13,146 nucleotides of DNA. Origin: Nitrososphaeria archaeon (lineage in GTDB: Archaea > Thermoproteota > Nitrososphaeria > JACIWG01). The DNA lies in the NCBI GenBank assembly GCA_029776125.1, contig JARVJS010000023.1, positions 1 to 13,146 of the forward strand, written 5' to 3'. Positions 6,330-12,849 of this stretch are shown in pieces. Position numbers and translations under genes: made by a program. Within the stretch, counting starts at the first letter, position 1. Each line of letters opens with the position of its first letter. Below the pieces are notes generated by a model. The model ran no database searches and was not told the origin of the DNA. It saw only the letters and a program-made list of their open reading frames with translations.

Positions 6330-7525
6330 GTTTACCTTGGGCAGAAAAATATAGGAATATCGAATTTAATATGATAATTGGAAATGAAATGGCAAGAAAA
6401 GAGTTTTTTGAATGGTTGAAAAATTGGAGACAAGGAGATAAGGCAGTACTGTTAGTAGGGCCGCCGGGAACAGGTAAAAACACATCAGTATACTCCGCTG
6501 CAAGACAATTAGGTTATTATGTTATAGAATTGAATGCTAGTGACATTAGAACCAAAGATGCACTTAATAAAAGATTAGGAACAAGCCTTTATGCCACAAA
6601 TTTGTTTAATGAGAAAAGGATGGTTTTGTTTGATGAAATAGATGGCTTGTATGGTAGAGAAGACTATGGAGGCCTAGAATACATTAACGGACTACTTGAC
6701 AAGCCACCTCTTCCAATTGTGCTCACAGCAAATGATGAAACTAACGATAATATAATAAAACTTTCTAGAAAAGTAATAGCAATTAGATTTCAAAAAGTAC
6801 CATTAAGACTAATTGAAATATACTTAAAGCATATATGTAAAAAAGAGAGTAAAAATATTGACAAGAAAATACTTCATAATATTGTTGGGAGGAGTAATGG
6901 CGATGTACGTAACGCATTAAATATGCTTCAAGCAATGATAGATGCACCATATACCCTGGAGGAAACTAATTTCATGAAAGACGAGGCTATATCAAAATTT
7001 GAGGCGATTATGGCTTTAATTTCTGAAGAAAACAAGGATGCAGCACTTAAAAAATTTTCTAAAATGAATGCGGATGTAAACGAAAAACTAACTATAGCAT
7101 TTTATTCTATTTTAGCTTCAAACCTAAACAGACTTACTAGGAAAAAAGCACTAAGAGCAATAGCAGATATCGATCTATTCAGGAATAAGATAACTCAGAC
7201 ACAAGAGTGGAGAATGGCCAGATGGTACGACATGTATTTTGTTGAAAAGCTTTTTGACAACGATCTTCGCAAAGGATTTAGATATTGTGAAGAGGAACCT
7301 TTATGGGAATTGAAACTAAAATATTGGACAGAATACAAGATATTTAAAGAGATAAAGGAGAGAGTGAATCAAAAATATCACGTTTCTGTTGGAGATTTTT
7401 CTTTATACTATTTGCCATGTTTAATTTCATTAGCAGAAAAGGAAACAGATAAAACATTAGAATATTTAAAATATGTAGGTTTTGGAGAGAATTTTCTAAC
7501 ATACATACAAAAGAAGGTGAAATGA
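6326..7525 (+). CDS. rfcL: Replication factor C large subunit (RfcL)
   Basis: RfcL pairs with RfcS in the AAA+ clamp loader that opens PCNA onto primed DNA. The 399-residue protein starts with the RFC signature LPWAEKYR, then shows Walker A GPPGTGK (45-51), the ELNASDIR segment (68-75), Walker B VLFDEID (100-106) opposite a sensor-1 TAND (134-137), and sensor-2 GDVRNAL (192-198), followed by a helical collar domain. The RfcS-specific SRC arginine-finger motif is absent, as expected for the large subunit. Length is close to crenarchaeal RfcL and shorter than euryarchaeal forms. Walker A is unusual: the Mg-binding Ser/Thr after K51 is Asn52, with Thr53 next. I see no clear PCNA-binding QxxLxxFF box; the tail ends FLTYIQKKVK. 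No rfcS gene is in the window. Translation is coupled to the UbiA gene through ATGA. Confidence 0.9.
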   Translation: MSLPWAEKYRNIEFNMIIGNEMARKEFFEWLKNWRQGDKAVLLVGPPGTGKNTSVYSAARQLGYYVIELNASDIRTKDALNKRLGTSLYATNLFNEKRMVLFDEIDGLYGREDYGGLEYINGLLDKPPLPIVLTANDETNDNIIKLSRKVIAIRFQKVPLRLIEIYLKHICKKESKNIDKKILHNIVGRSNGDVRNALNMLQAMIDAPYTLEETNFMKDEAISKFEAIMALISEENKDAALKKFSKMNADVNEKLTIAFYSILASNLNRLTRKKALRAIADIDLFRNKITQTQEWRMARWYDMYFVEKLFDNDLRKGFRYCEEEPLWELKLKYWTEYKIFKEIKERVNQKYHVSVGDFSLYYLPCLISLAEKETDKTLEYLKYVGFGENFLTYIQKKVK

Positions 7526-7528
7526 TAT

Positions 7529-7858
7529 ATGGAAATTGTTGAAGGAAAATGGTTCAGACTACCTAGACTAGGTGTCGATGATTTCAAAACATTGATGAGC
7601 TTAGGGGTAAAATATGATAAAAGTAAAGGTATGATGATAAATTATGAAACAAATAAGAAACTTTTAGTTGAATTTTTAGAAAATGTCTTGAACGATAAGA
7701 TAATCCTTTATAAAGAATGCGGAATTTGTGGAAAGAATATAGATTGCAGAAGTTGTGAGTACAGTTTAAGCTGTGACTATTATAAGGTATCAGAAAAATG
7801 CGTTTGTGATGAATGTATGACAATAGATGAAAGTTACGCTTTCTATATTATGCAATAA
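7529..7858 (+). CDS. Cysteine-rich small protein of unknown function (109 aa)
   Basis: I do not recognise the family. An N-terminal alpha/beta part (1-60, with GVKYDKSKGMMINY) is followed by eight cysteines in a compact block: C64-xx-C67, C73-xx-C76, C82, C91-x-C93-xx-C96. These could hold two zinc ions or an Fe-S cluster. It is the last gene of the endonuclease-UbiA-RfcL operon, starting 3 bp after the rfcL stop. GGTGA (7516-7520) lies 8 nt before the ATG and supports the start. The position suggests a nucleic-acid-related role, but that is inference. The stop codon abuts the stop of the convergent moaA with no intervening base. Confidence 0.78.
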   Translation: MEIVEGKWFRLPRLGVDDFKTLMSLGVKYDKSKGMMINYETNKKLLVEFLENVLNDKIILYKECGICGKNIDCRSCEYSLSCDYYKVSEKCVCDECMTIDESYAFYIMQ

Positions 7859-8776
7859 TTACTTTAAACAATATGGTTTCCTTAACATAACAGCTTTCAA
7901 AAAGGCTAATCTTAAACCATCATAATCTTTATTCTTCAAATATATTTTAGCTTCAACCTCATTACCGGTAACCATTAAGCATGGCTTGAAAGCACCGTTG
8001 CAGGTAACTCTTAAACGATTACAGTTTGCACAAAATTCACTATTTTCAATTGGATGAACCACTTCAACCTTTGTTGAATCTAACTCGAATACTTTTCTCT
8101 TGTGCATGTCATCCCTAAAATATACATTTTTTGCTCTTTTCAAAAGCATACTTTCTAATTCATCAACAGGTTCATGATATTCATCATAAAGTTTAGGAAG
8201 AATTCGTACAGGCTCTAATTCGATTATTTGGAGAAGAGCGCCTGCTCTTGCAGAATAAGAAATCATATCGTCTATTTCATTTTCATTAATGCCTTTTAAT
8301 AGAACCATATTTATTTTTACAGGATTTAACCCCACATCGCATGCCTCCTTTATACCCTCCAAAACGTTAGCAATATTTCCTCCGCCTGTTATTTTTCTAT
8401 ATTTTATGGCATCTAATGTGGGAAGACTTATATTAACCCTTTTTAGTCCCGCAACCTTTAATCTTGAAGCATAATCTTTTAACAGCTGACCATTAGTTAC
8501 TAAAGAAACTTCTTTCAACCCATCTATGGATGATATAGAACGTACTATCTCCACGATATCATTTCTACATAATGGTTCGCCGCCCGTAAGCTTTATAGTC
8601 TTAACACCATAGGAGACGGCGAGATTAGCAATTGCCCCTATCTCATCAACTGTCAATTCTTCATCATTAATTTTATTGAAACCTTCACTATGACAATAAA
8701 AACATTTCAAATTACACTTTGATGTAATAGATATCCTTATATTATAAATAGGCCTGTTATATAAGTCTAAGAGCAT
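7859..8776 (-). CDS. moaA: GTP 3',8-cyclase MoaA
   Basis: MoaA is a radical-SAM enzyme that, with MoaC, converts GTP to cyclic pyranopterin monophosphate, the first committed step of molybdenum/tungsten cofactor synthesis. The SAM cluster motif CxxxCxxC is at C21, C25, C28; TGGEPL (64-69) is the SAM-binding glycine motif; VNISLPTLDAIKYRKITG (114-131) is family-typical. The second 4Fe-4S cluster that binds GTP is supplied by C249, C252 and C266 in FCANCNRLRVTCNG and the following PCL. The 305-residue length agrees with archaeal MoaA. The C-terminus is REPYF-like (RKPYCLK) rather than the bacterial Gly-Gly. It is the third gene of moaC-moaB-moaA, starting 3 bp after the moaB stop; GGGAG (8788-8784) is its ribosome site. 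Confidence 0.93.
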   Translation of the reverse strand: MLLDLYNRPIYNIRISITSKCNLKCFYCHSEGFNKINDEELTVDEIGAIANLAVSYGVKTIKLTGGEPLCRNDIVEIVRSISSIDGLKEVSLVTNGQLLKDYASRLKVAGLKRVNISLPTLDAIKYRKITGGGNIANVLEGIKEACDVGLNPVKINMVLLKGINENEIDDMISYSARAGALLQIIELEPVRILPKLYDEYHEPVDELESMLLKRAKNVYFRDDMHKRKVFELDSTKVEVVHPIENSEFCANCNRLRVTCNGAFKPCLMVTGNEVEAKIYLKNKDYDGLRLAFLKAVMLRKPYCLK

Positions 8777-8779
8777 ACT

Positions 8780-9304
8780 CTACTCCCTTGCATGCTTTAC
8801 TATATGCGGAAGTTCATCACATAATATTTCCATGGCAGTTTCAACTGCATCAGGTGAACCTGGGAGACAGAATACAACGTGTCCAGATATAATGCCAGCA
8901 GTAGCCCTTGAAATTATAGCGGCTCCTTTGGCTTTATTAAAACTTTTTATTCTGAATATTTCCCCGAAACCAGGCATCAATTTAGTAAACAAAGGAGAAA
9001 GAGCTTCAACTGTCACATCAGAAGAAGCAATTCCGGTTCCTCCAGTCAATATTACAATATCACAATTCTCCTCATAAATAGATCTAAGTGTTTCCTTCCT
9101 TATCATTTCAATACTGTCTGGAACAATTTTCCTTGACCTTATTTGATAGCCTTTATCAATCAAAAATTGAACAATTTTAAGCCCAGAGATGTCCTCTATT
9201 TTACGCCCTTTAGATGCATCCTCGTATCTGGACGAACTTACTGTGATGACAGAACAGTAGATTTCAGTTGGAGAAGAAGCCCTATGTGATTCATAACTTT
9301 TCAT
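8780..9304 (-). CDS. moaB: Molybdopterin adenylyltransferase family protein MoaB/MogA
   Basis: Members of this family bind molybdopterin and, in archaea, are thought to carry out the MogA-type adenylation before metal insertion. The 174-residue protein has the MPT-binding signatures SGLKIVQFL (40-48), LTGGTGIASSDVT (86-98), the PGFGEIFR helix (111-118), ISRATAGI (131-138) and LPGSPDAVE (147-155). The acidic residues expected in the active site are present (D38, D96). The start ATG overlaps the moaC stop in ATGA, indicating coupled translation. Whether the protein acts as MogA or has the less clear role of E. coli MoaB cannot be settled from sequence; no separate mogA is seen here. Confidence 0.9.
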   Translation of the reverse strand: MKSYESHRASSPTEIYCSVITVSSSRYEDASKGRKIEDISGLKIVQFLIDKGYQIRSRKIVPDSIEMIRKETLRSIYEENCDIVILTGGTGIASSDVTVEALSPLFTKLMPGFGEIFRIKSFNKAKGAAIISRATAGIISGHVVFCLPGSPDAVETAMEILCDELPHIVKHARE

Positions 9305-9729
9305 TCATGTTTCACCTTACTTATAACCCTTACAGCATCTATTTTTGTAAATGGATAGTTTCCAGAGGAATCCTTTTCATATTTTTTTACCAAATCCCAA
9401 ATGTTTAACAATGCATTTAAAACACCAGAAAGAGCCTCCATTTCGACACCAGTTTTTGAGGTAGACTTAACTTTAACACGCACCTTTATATATGCTTCAC
9501 CAATTTCAAATTCAGATTTAATACTTTCTATAGGTATTGGATGACAAAAAGGTACAAGTTCAGGAGTCTTTTTAACAGCATTTAATATACACACTGAAGA
9601 GATTTGTAAGACGTCACCCTTTTCAATCCTATCTTCCTTAATTAACTTTATCGTTTCAGGCTTCAGAAAAATGGTGCCTTCAGCAACTGCTTCTCTTTCA
9701 ACCTCTGGCTTTTTAGAAATGTCGACCAT
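9301..9729 (-). CDS. moaC: Cyclic pyranopterin monophosphate synthase MoaC
   Basis: MoaC turns the MoaA product 3',8-cyclo-GTP into cyclic pyranopterin monophosphate. From the ATG at 9729 the protein is 142 residues and opens directly with the family signature MVDIS.K. Also visible are the catalytic lysine in EKGDVL (K37), TPELVPFCHPIP (55-66), TGVEMEALSG (93-102) and the second catalytic lysine in KKYEKD (K119, counted from the ATG), all matching the E. coli K51/K131 positions. A TTG at 9735 would add two residues and sits better (7 nt) behind a GTGA/GGAG site at 9749-9743, so the exact start is uncertain. First gene of moaC-moaB-moaA, with a clear promoter at 9771-9780. Confidence 0.93.
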   Translation of the reverse strand: MVDISKKPEVEREAVAEGTIFLKPETIKLIKEDRIEKGDVLQISSVCILNAVKKTPELVPFCHPIPIESIKSEFEIGEAYIKVRVKVKSTSKTGVEMEALSGVLNALLNIWDLVKKYEKDSSGNYPFTKIDAVRVISKVKHE

Positions 9730-9770
9730 CCCCAATTTTAACTCACTCCATGTAAAGGTAAAATAGGTGG

Positions 9771-9780
9771 AGTATAAAAG
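9771..9780 (-). promoter_or_regulatory. TATA box of the moaCBA operon
   Basis: On the minus strand CTTTTATACT is centred near 9776. Transcription would begin about 9750, just at the GGAGTGAG ribosome site, giving a 5' leader of about 15-20 nt. Regulation by molybdate/tungstate is plausible for such an operon but no operator is recognisable. Confidence 0.6.
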
Positions 9781-9888
9781 AAATTCGTTAACACAAGTAT
9801 TTTATACAATTTTATCTTAACTCATAAGAGTACAAAAAATATGGAAAAAATTTAATAACAGAAGATAAAGGAGAAAATAGAGGGGATA

Positions 9889-9928
9889 ACCAACTACCTA
9901 GACAGTTTATAAGGTCTAGGTGATTGGT
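9889..9928 (+). promoter_or_regulatory. Hairpin/inverted repeat covering the flavoprotein ribosome-binding site
   Basis: Arms 9889-9903 (ACCAACTACCTAGAC) and 9914-9928 (GTCTAGGTGATTGGT) pair over 15 positions with one C-A mismatch and one U-G pair, around a 10-nt loop AGTTTATAAG. The downstream arm contains the GGTGA ribosome site (9919-9923) and ends one base before the ATG at 9929. A TTTAATAAC TATA-like box at about 9851-9859 would put the transcript start near 9880, so the leader would be almost only this hairpin. It could mask the ribosome site in RNA. As DNA it could be a palindromic operator around the central TTTATAA. Confidence 0.6.
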
Positions 9929-10627
9929 ATGAAACCCAAAATATTGTTAATAAATGCTTCACCAAGAGATAGTGGTTGGTCCCAGAAACTGCTATTGGCT
10001 GCAAACTATGGCGTCTTAGATGCAAAAGGAGAATCAGAAATTGTACATCTGTATGAATACAAAGTTAGGCCATGTAAGGGATGCGTGTCTAGCAACCCAA
10101 AAGATTGTAAATTTCCTTGCCTGATTAAAGATGACGACTTCAACAAACTTGGAGAAAAAATTGTTAATTCTGAAGGATTAATCATAGCAACACCATTATA
10201 TTGGTATATGGTTAGCGGCCAATTAAAGAATTTAATTGACAGACTAACAAGTATGGAGAACATGATTATTCATGTAGGAAGAAGCCTTTTGGATGGGAAG
10301 GTTGCAGGCTTTTTGGCAGTTGGAAATGATTCCGGATCAATAACGGCAATATCTTATCTGATGGTCACATTCAATAGTATGGGAGTACATATTCCACCTT
10401 GGGCATTAGCTTATCATCATAGTAAAATGAACATACTCGATAACAAGGAGGCAATATTAAATGCATATAATGTTGGATATAATGTTGTTAAAGCAGCCAA
10501 AAAAGTATCAAGTATAATTAAATGGTATAAGACAGACGTTAAAGTTGAAAAAATGATAAAACAAATAAAAAATATTTCTGATAAAGAAAAGAAATTATTA
10601 CTAGCTCAAAAATATCGGCCATCATAG
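9929..10627 (+). CDS. Flavodoxin-fold NAD(P)H-dependent FMN reductase with cysteine motif
   Basis: This 232-residue protein belongs to the NADPH-dependent FMN reductase / iron-sulfur flavoprotein group. The FMN phosphate loop is ILLINASPRDSGWSQK (5-20). ATPLYWYMVSGQLKNLIDR (87-105) is the second FMN-contacting segment. Between them lie C49-xx-C52, C60 and C64 followed by DDD, the CKGC..C...C..DD arrangement of this family; four cysteines could hold an Fe-S cluster, though the spacing differs from the compact motif of methanogen ISF. The physiological electron partner is unknown. Residues about 185-232 form an extra Lys-rich helical tail. I chose ATG 9929, which follows GGTGA by 5 nt; an in-frame GTG at 9920 lies inside that ribosome site. 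The gene stands alone, divergent from moaCBA. Confidence 0.85.
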   Translation: MKPKILLINASPRDSGWSQKLLLAANYGVLDAKGESEIVHLYEYKVRPCKGCVSSNPKDCKFPCLIKDDDFNKLGEKIVNSEGLIIATPLYWYMVSGQLKNLIDRLTSMENMIIHVGRSLLDGKVAGFLAVGNDSGSITAISYLMVTFNSMGVHIPPWALAYHHSKMNILDNKEAILNAYNVGYNVVKAAKKVSSIIKWYKTDVKVEKMIKQIKNISDKEKKLLLAQKYRPS

Positions 10628-10810
10628 AAAAAATCTAGAAAATTATAGGAACATCATAAAATTTATACAACAAAAAAAATTATTCAAAAGTAAATGAATA
10701 AAGTAGGAATTGGCATCCTAATACAAATTTATTTTTCTAAATTTTTTGACTTAAAGTTATTTCTATTATTAGGATTCTCTATAACATAAACACATAGCGT
10801 GATTAGAGCT
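10628..10810. other. Convergent intergenic region with terminator-like tracts
   Basis: No gene is visible here. An oligo-T run in CTAAATTTTTTGAC (about 10738-10750) can end the flavoprotein transcript. A run of A at 10672-10679 is an oligo-T on the minus strand, where the histidine-kinase transcript could end. An 8-bp inverted pair ATCCTAAT (10715-10722) / ATTAGGAT (10768-10775) is 45 bp apart and may be chance. Confidence 0.4.
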
Positions 10811-12055
10811 TTATTTTTGTTCTGTTTGTGCTGGTATCTTTATTGTTATTTTTGTTCCTTTGCTTGGTTGGCTTTTTACGTCTATTGTTCCATTATGTAG
10901 TTCTACCACATGCTTCGTTAATGCTAAGCCTATGCCCATTCCTTTTGCTTTTGTTGTATAGAATGGTTTGAAAAGGTTTCTTTTTATTTCTTCATCCATG
11001 CCCATACCCGTGTCTTTAACTAAAAATTCTATTATGCTACCTTTTTGCTTTGCCCGAATTGTTAATGTTCCCCCTTTTGGCATAGCTTGAATACTATTCA
11101 ATATGAGATTTGATAACGCTCTTGTAATGAGAATAGGATCAAGTTGTGTTTGAACGTTGTCTACATCAGTAACGATTTTTATACGCCTTTGTTTTGTGAT
11201 ATTCTTGAGAAGTTCTCCTATTATCACCTGCAAGTTTACGAATTCAAGTTTCGCTTCTCTTTTTCCAAGACACTGTAGGTTCTTAACAATCTTGTCCATG
11301 TATTCTGTATTCCTGGCTATTGCTCGAGCATATTTTCTTATTTTTTTGTCTATTTTGCTGGAACTGCTTTTTATTGCTTCTTTCATCAGAAAGCTATAGT
11401 TTGATATTGCTTGCAGTGGATTTCTTAAATCATGCGCGACCATTAAAGTCATTTGGCCTATGATTGCAAGCATTTCTCTTTCTTTAAGCGCTTTAACCTT
11501 TTCTTCAACCATTCTCTCTAGGTCCTGCGTATATTTTTTAACCTCTTTTTCAAGCCAATAACGTTCGAGAGCTATCGCAAAATATTTTCCAATCTTTTTT
11601 ACATGCTCTAAATCATTGTCAGTATAACCTCTTTTAGAATTCCCTAGAAAAATTAACCCTAAGACTTTATCCTTTAAAATTACTGGCAAACTCATAAAAT
11701 ATTCTACAGGAATAGGACACCCAAGAAGGGGACATTTTTTTATACAATTATGCGCCGGATACAATTTTTTATTCGTTATATATACAGCCATCTTTTTATC
11801 AATTACAGTACAACCATAATTGCAATTTTTGTCAGGATAAATGACAATCTTTTTTCTAATCAAATGTTTTATTGTATTTGTATAGTATTTAAATACAAGA
11901 GCTTTGGTGCCAGGCTCTATTATGCCAATAAAACCGATTTGGCTTTGAGTAATTCCAAGAGAAGCTTCTAAAACAGTTTTTGAAAATTTTTCTAAATCAG
12001 TTATATAGGAAATAAAAGACTCGATAAGCAACGTACAAAAATTAATATTTTTCAC
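10811..12055 (-). CDS. Soluble GAF-domain sensor histidine kinase
   Basis: The 414-residue cytoplasmic sensor kinase has no membrane segment. Residues about 10-165 form a GAF domain (SLPVILKDKVLGLIFLGNS, 122-140, is typical). A coiled-coil linker follows at about 166-195. The HisKA helix carries the H-box VAHDLRNPLQAISN with phospho-acceptor H208. The HATPase_c domain shows the N-box RALSNLILNSIQAMP (312-326), G1 VKDTGMGM (346-353), the F-box LFKPFYTTK (361-369) and G2 GMGIGLAL (372-379). The GAF contains five cysteines, C78-xxx-C82 and C104-xxx-C108-xxxx-C113, which could bind a metal or sense redox state. Start is GTG at 12055, with GGTGG at 12072-12068 upstream. No response regulator is in the window, so the kinase is an orphan here. 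Confidence 0.9.
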   Translation of the reverse strand: MKNINFCTLLIESFISYITDLEKFSKTVLEASLGITQSQIGFIGIIEPGTKALVFKYYTNTIKHLIRKKIVIYPDKNCNYGCTVIDKKMAVYITNKKLYPAHNCIKKCPLLGCPIPVEYFMSLPVILKDKVLGLIFLGNSKRGYTDNDLEHVKKIGKYFAIALERYWLEKEVKKYTQDLERMVEEKVKALKEREMLAIIGQMTLMVAHDLRNPLQAISNYSFLMKEAIKSSSSKIDKKIRKYARAIARNTEYMDKIVKNLQCLGKREAKLEFVNLQVIIGELLKNITKQRRIKIVTDVDNVQTQLDPILITRALSNLILNSIQAMPKGGTLTIRAKQKGSIIEFLVKDTGMGMDEEIKRNLFKPFYTTKAKGMGIGLALTKHVVELHNGTIDVKSQPSKGTKITIKIPAQTEQK

Positions 12056-12357
12056 AAAAGAACAAATCCACCGATATAGGTAAGTATAATGGATTAAGTG
12101 GTTATTTAAGCATTGCTATTTTAGGCTATAATTTATCTAGAAAAATGGCGTGTAGATTATATGGATGGTTTGGATACTTATGTATTAAGTGAATAATAGT
12201 TAACCCATTTTATGGATATTGGATAATTTTATTATAAAAAAATTAAATTATAAAATATAATATCTTAAACAATACCAAAAGAAAAATTATTTGCATATTT
12301 TGCATACAAAAAGATTTAACTATACAAGAAAAAATTCGTCTAAACTAGAAATTAGAA
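12056..12357. other. 302-bp A/T-rich intergenic region between histidine kinase and tRNA-Gly
   Basis: I see no convincing gene. On the kinase side, CTTAAATAAC (minus strand, 12111-12102) is a likely TATA box about 26 bp before a start near 12080. Imperfect direct repeats TATGGATGGTTTGGATA (12160-12176) and TATGGATATTGGATA (12211-12225), plus ATTAAGTG at 12093-12100 and 12184-12191, suggest possible regulatory sites. A6 at 12329-12334 is a minus-strand oligo-T about 24 nt past tRNA-Gly and may terminate it. Confidence 0.4.
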
Positions 12358-12431
12358 TGCGGCGTCCGGGATTTGAACCCGGGATCTCCGGCTTGGGGGG
12401 CTGGCATCTTAGACCACTAGATCAACGCCGC
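12358..12431 (-). tRNA. tRNA-Gly (anticodon CCC) with C33 and an A29-C41 mismatch
   Basis: The 74-nt minus-strand cloverleaf has acceptor GCGGCGT/ACGCCGC, discriminator A, D stem ATCT/AGAT, variable loop AGATC and T arm CCGGG-TTCAAAT-CCCGG, all as in archaeal tRNA-Gly. The anticodon stem is CCAGC/GCCGG, with one A-C mismatch (bases 12402 and 12390). The loop is CCCCCAA, so the anticodon is CCC at 12395-12397 with C, not U, at position 33 (base 12398). No intron or CCA is encoded. It follows the arcadin-1-like gene by 15 bp on the same strand. Confidence 0.93.
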
Positions 12432-12446
12432 AATTTTTATTATTTT

Positions 12447-12776
12447 TTATTCTGGTAACTTAAATATAATTTTTTCTTTTTCAAAAATCATTTCATATGT
12501 ATCATTAACGTTCATTGGCACTCCAAGTTGATCAAATTCTTTTTCTGTTAGGAATAAGATAACTTTTGGATAATTGATTTCTTTTGGAATTGGAGGAAAG
12601 AGGCCCATTGATTGTATCTGAGTAAGTATGGATTGAGCCATTCTTGCTGTTTCATCACCATACTGATGTGACACAAATGGCTGACTCCTTACTTCAACTA
12701 ATTCAATCTGCTTCCCAGGTTCGCCTGTATCTGGTGCAGTATAGCTTGTTATTCTAAACACTTTAACCAATACCAT
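12447..12776 (-). CDS. Arcadin-1-like conserved archaeal protein
   Basis: From the ATG at 12776 the product has 109 residues. It opens MVLVKVFRITSYTAPDTGEP and continues GKQIELVEVRSQPF; with the later IQSMGLFPPIPKE and a LTEKEFDQLGVPMNVND segment this resembles arcadin-1, a small protein found with the crenactin cytoskeleton genes in several TACK archaea. I recall this resemblance from memory and hold it with moderate confidence; no crenactin or other arcadin gene is present in this window. There are no cysteines, signal peptide or membrane segments. A TTG at 12800 would add eight residues (MYRYGDRE) and sits exactly 26 bp from the TATA centre, so a leaderless TTG start is a real alternative. 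Divergent from the UPF0282 gene through a shared promoter. Confidence 0.72.
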   Translation of the reverse strand: MVLVKVFRITSYTAPDTGEPGKQIELVEVRSQPFVSHQYGDETARMAQSILTQIQSMGLFPPIPKEINYPKVILFLTEKEFDQLGVPMNVNDTYEMIFEKEKIIFKLPE

Positions 12777-12820
12777 TTCTCTATCGCCATATCTATACAA
12801 AAGGGTGGAAATAAAAATTA

Positions 12821-12830
12821 ATTTTATACC
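12821..12830. promoter_or_regulatory. Shared TATA element between divergent genes
   Basis: ATTTTATACC reads as TTTTATAC on plus and GGTATAAAAT on minus, centred near 12826. It is 24 bp from the plus-strand TTG start at 12850 and 26 bp from the minus-strand TTG at 12800. One TATA element may therefore serve both genes. Confidence 0.5.
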
Positions 12831-12849
12831 TTTTAGTAGCCTCAGGTGG

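Noticed and set aside
7859..7873. Missing C-terminal Gly-Gly in MoaA, which could suggest loss of activity.
   Set aside because: Archaeal MoaA proteins, as I recall them, often end in an REPYF-like tail, all cluster cysteines are present and the gene sits in an intact moaCBA operon.
12145..12192. A 15-codon reading frame (starts MACRLYGWFG) upstream of the orphan kinase, which could be a signalling peptide.
   Set aside because: It is very short, has no ribosome site and only a vague TATA at a plausible distance; such frames occur by chance in A/T-rich DNA.
12237..12266. A/T-rich imperfect palindrome as a possible origin or attachment site.
   Set aside because: Only low-complexity A/T; no origin-recognition boxes, no tRNA-end duplication and no integrase gene were seen.
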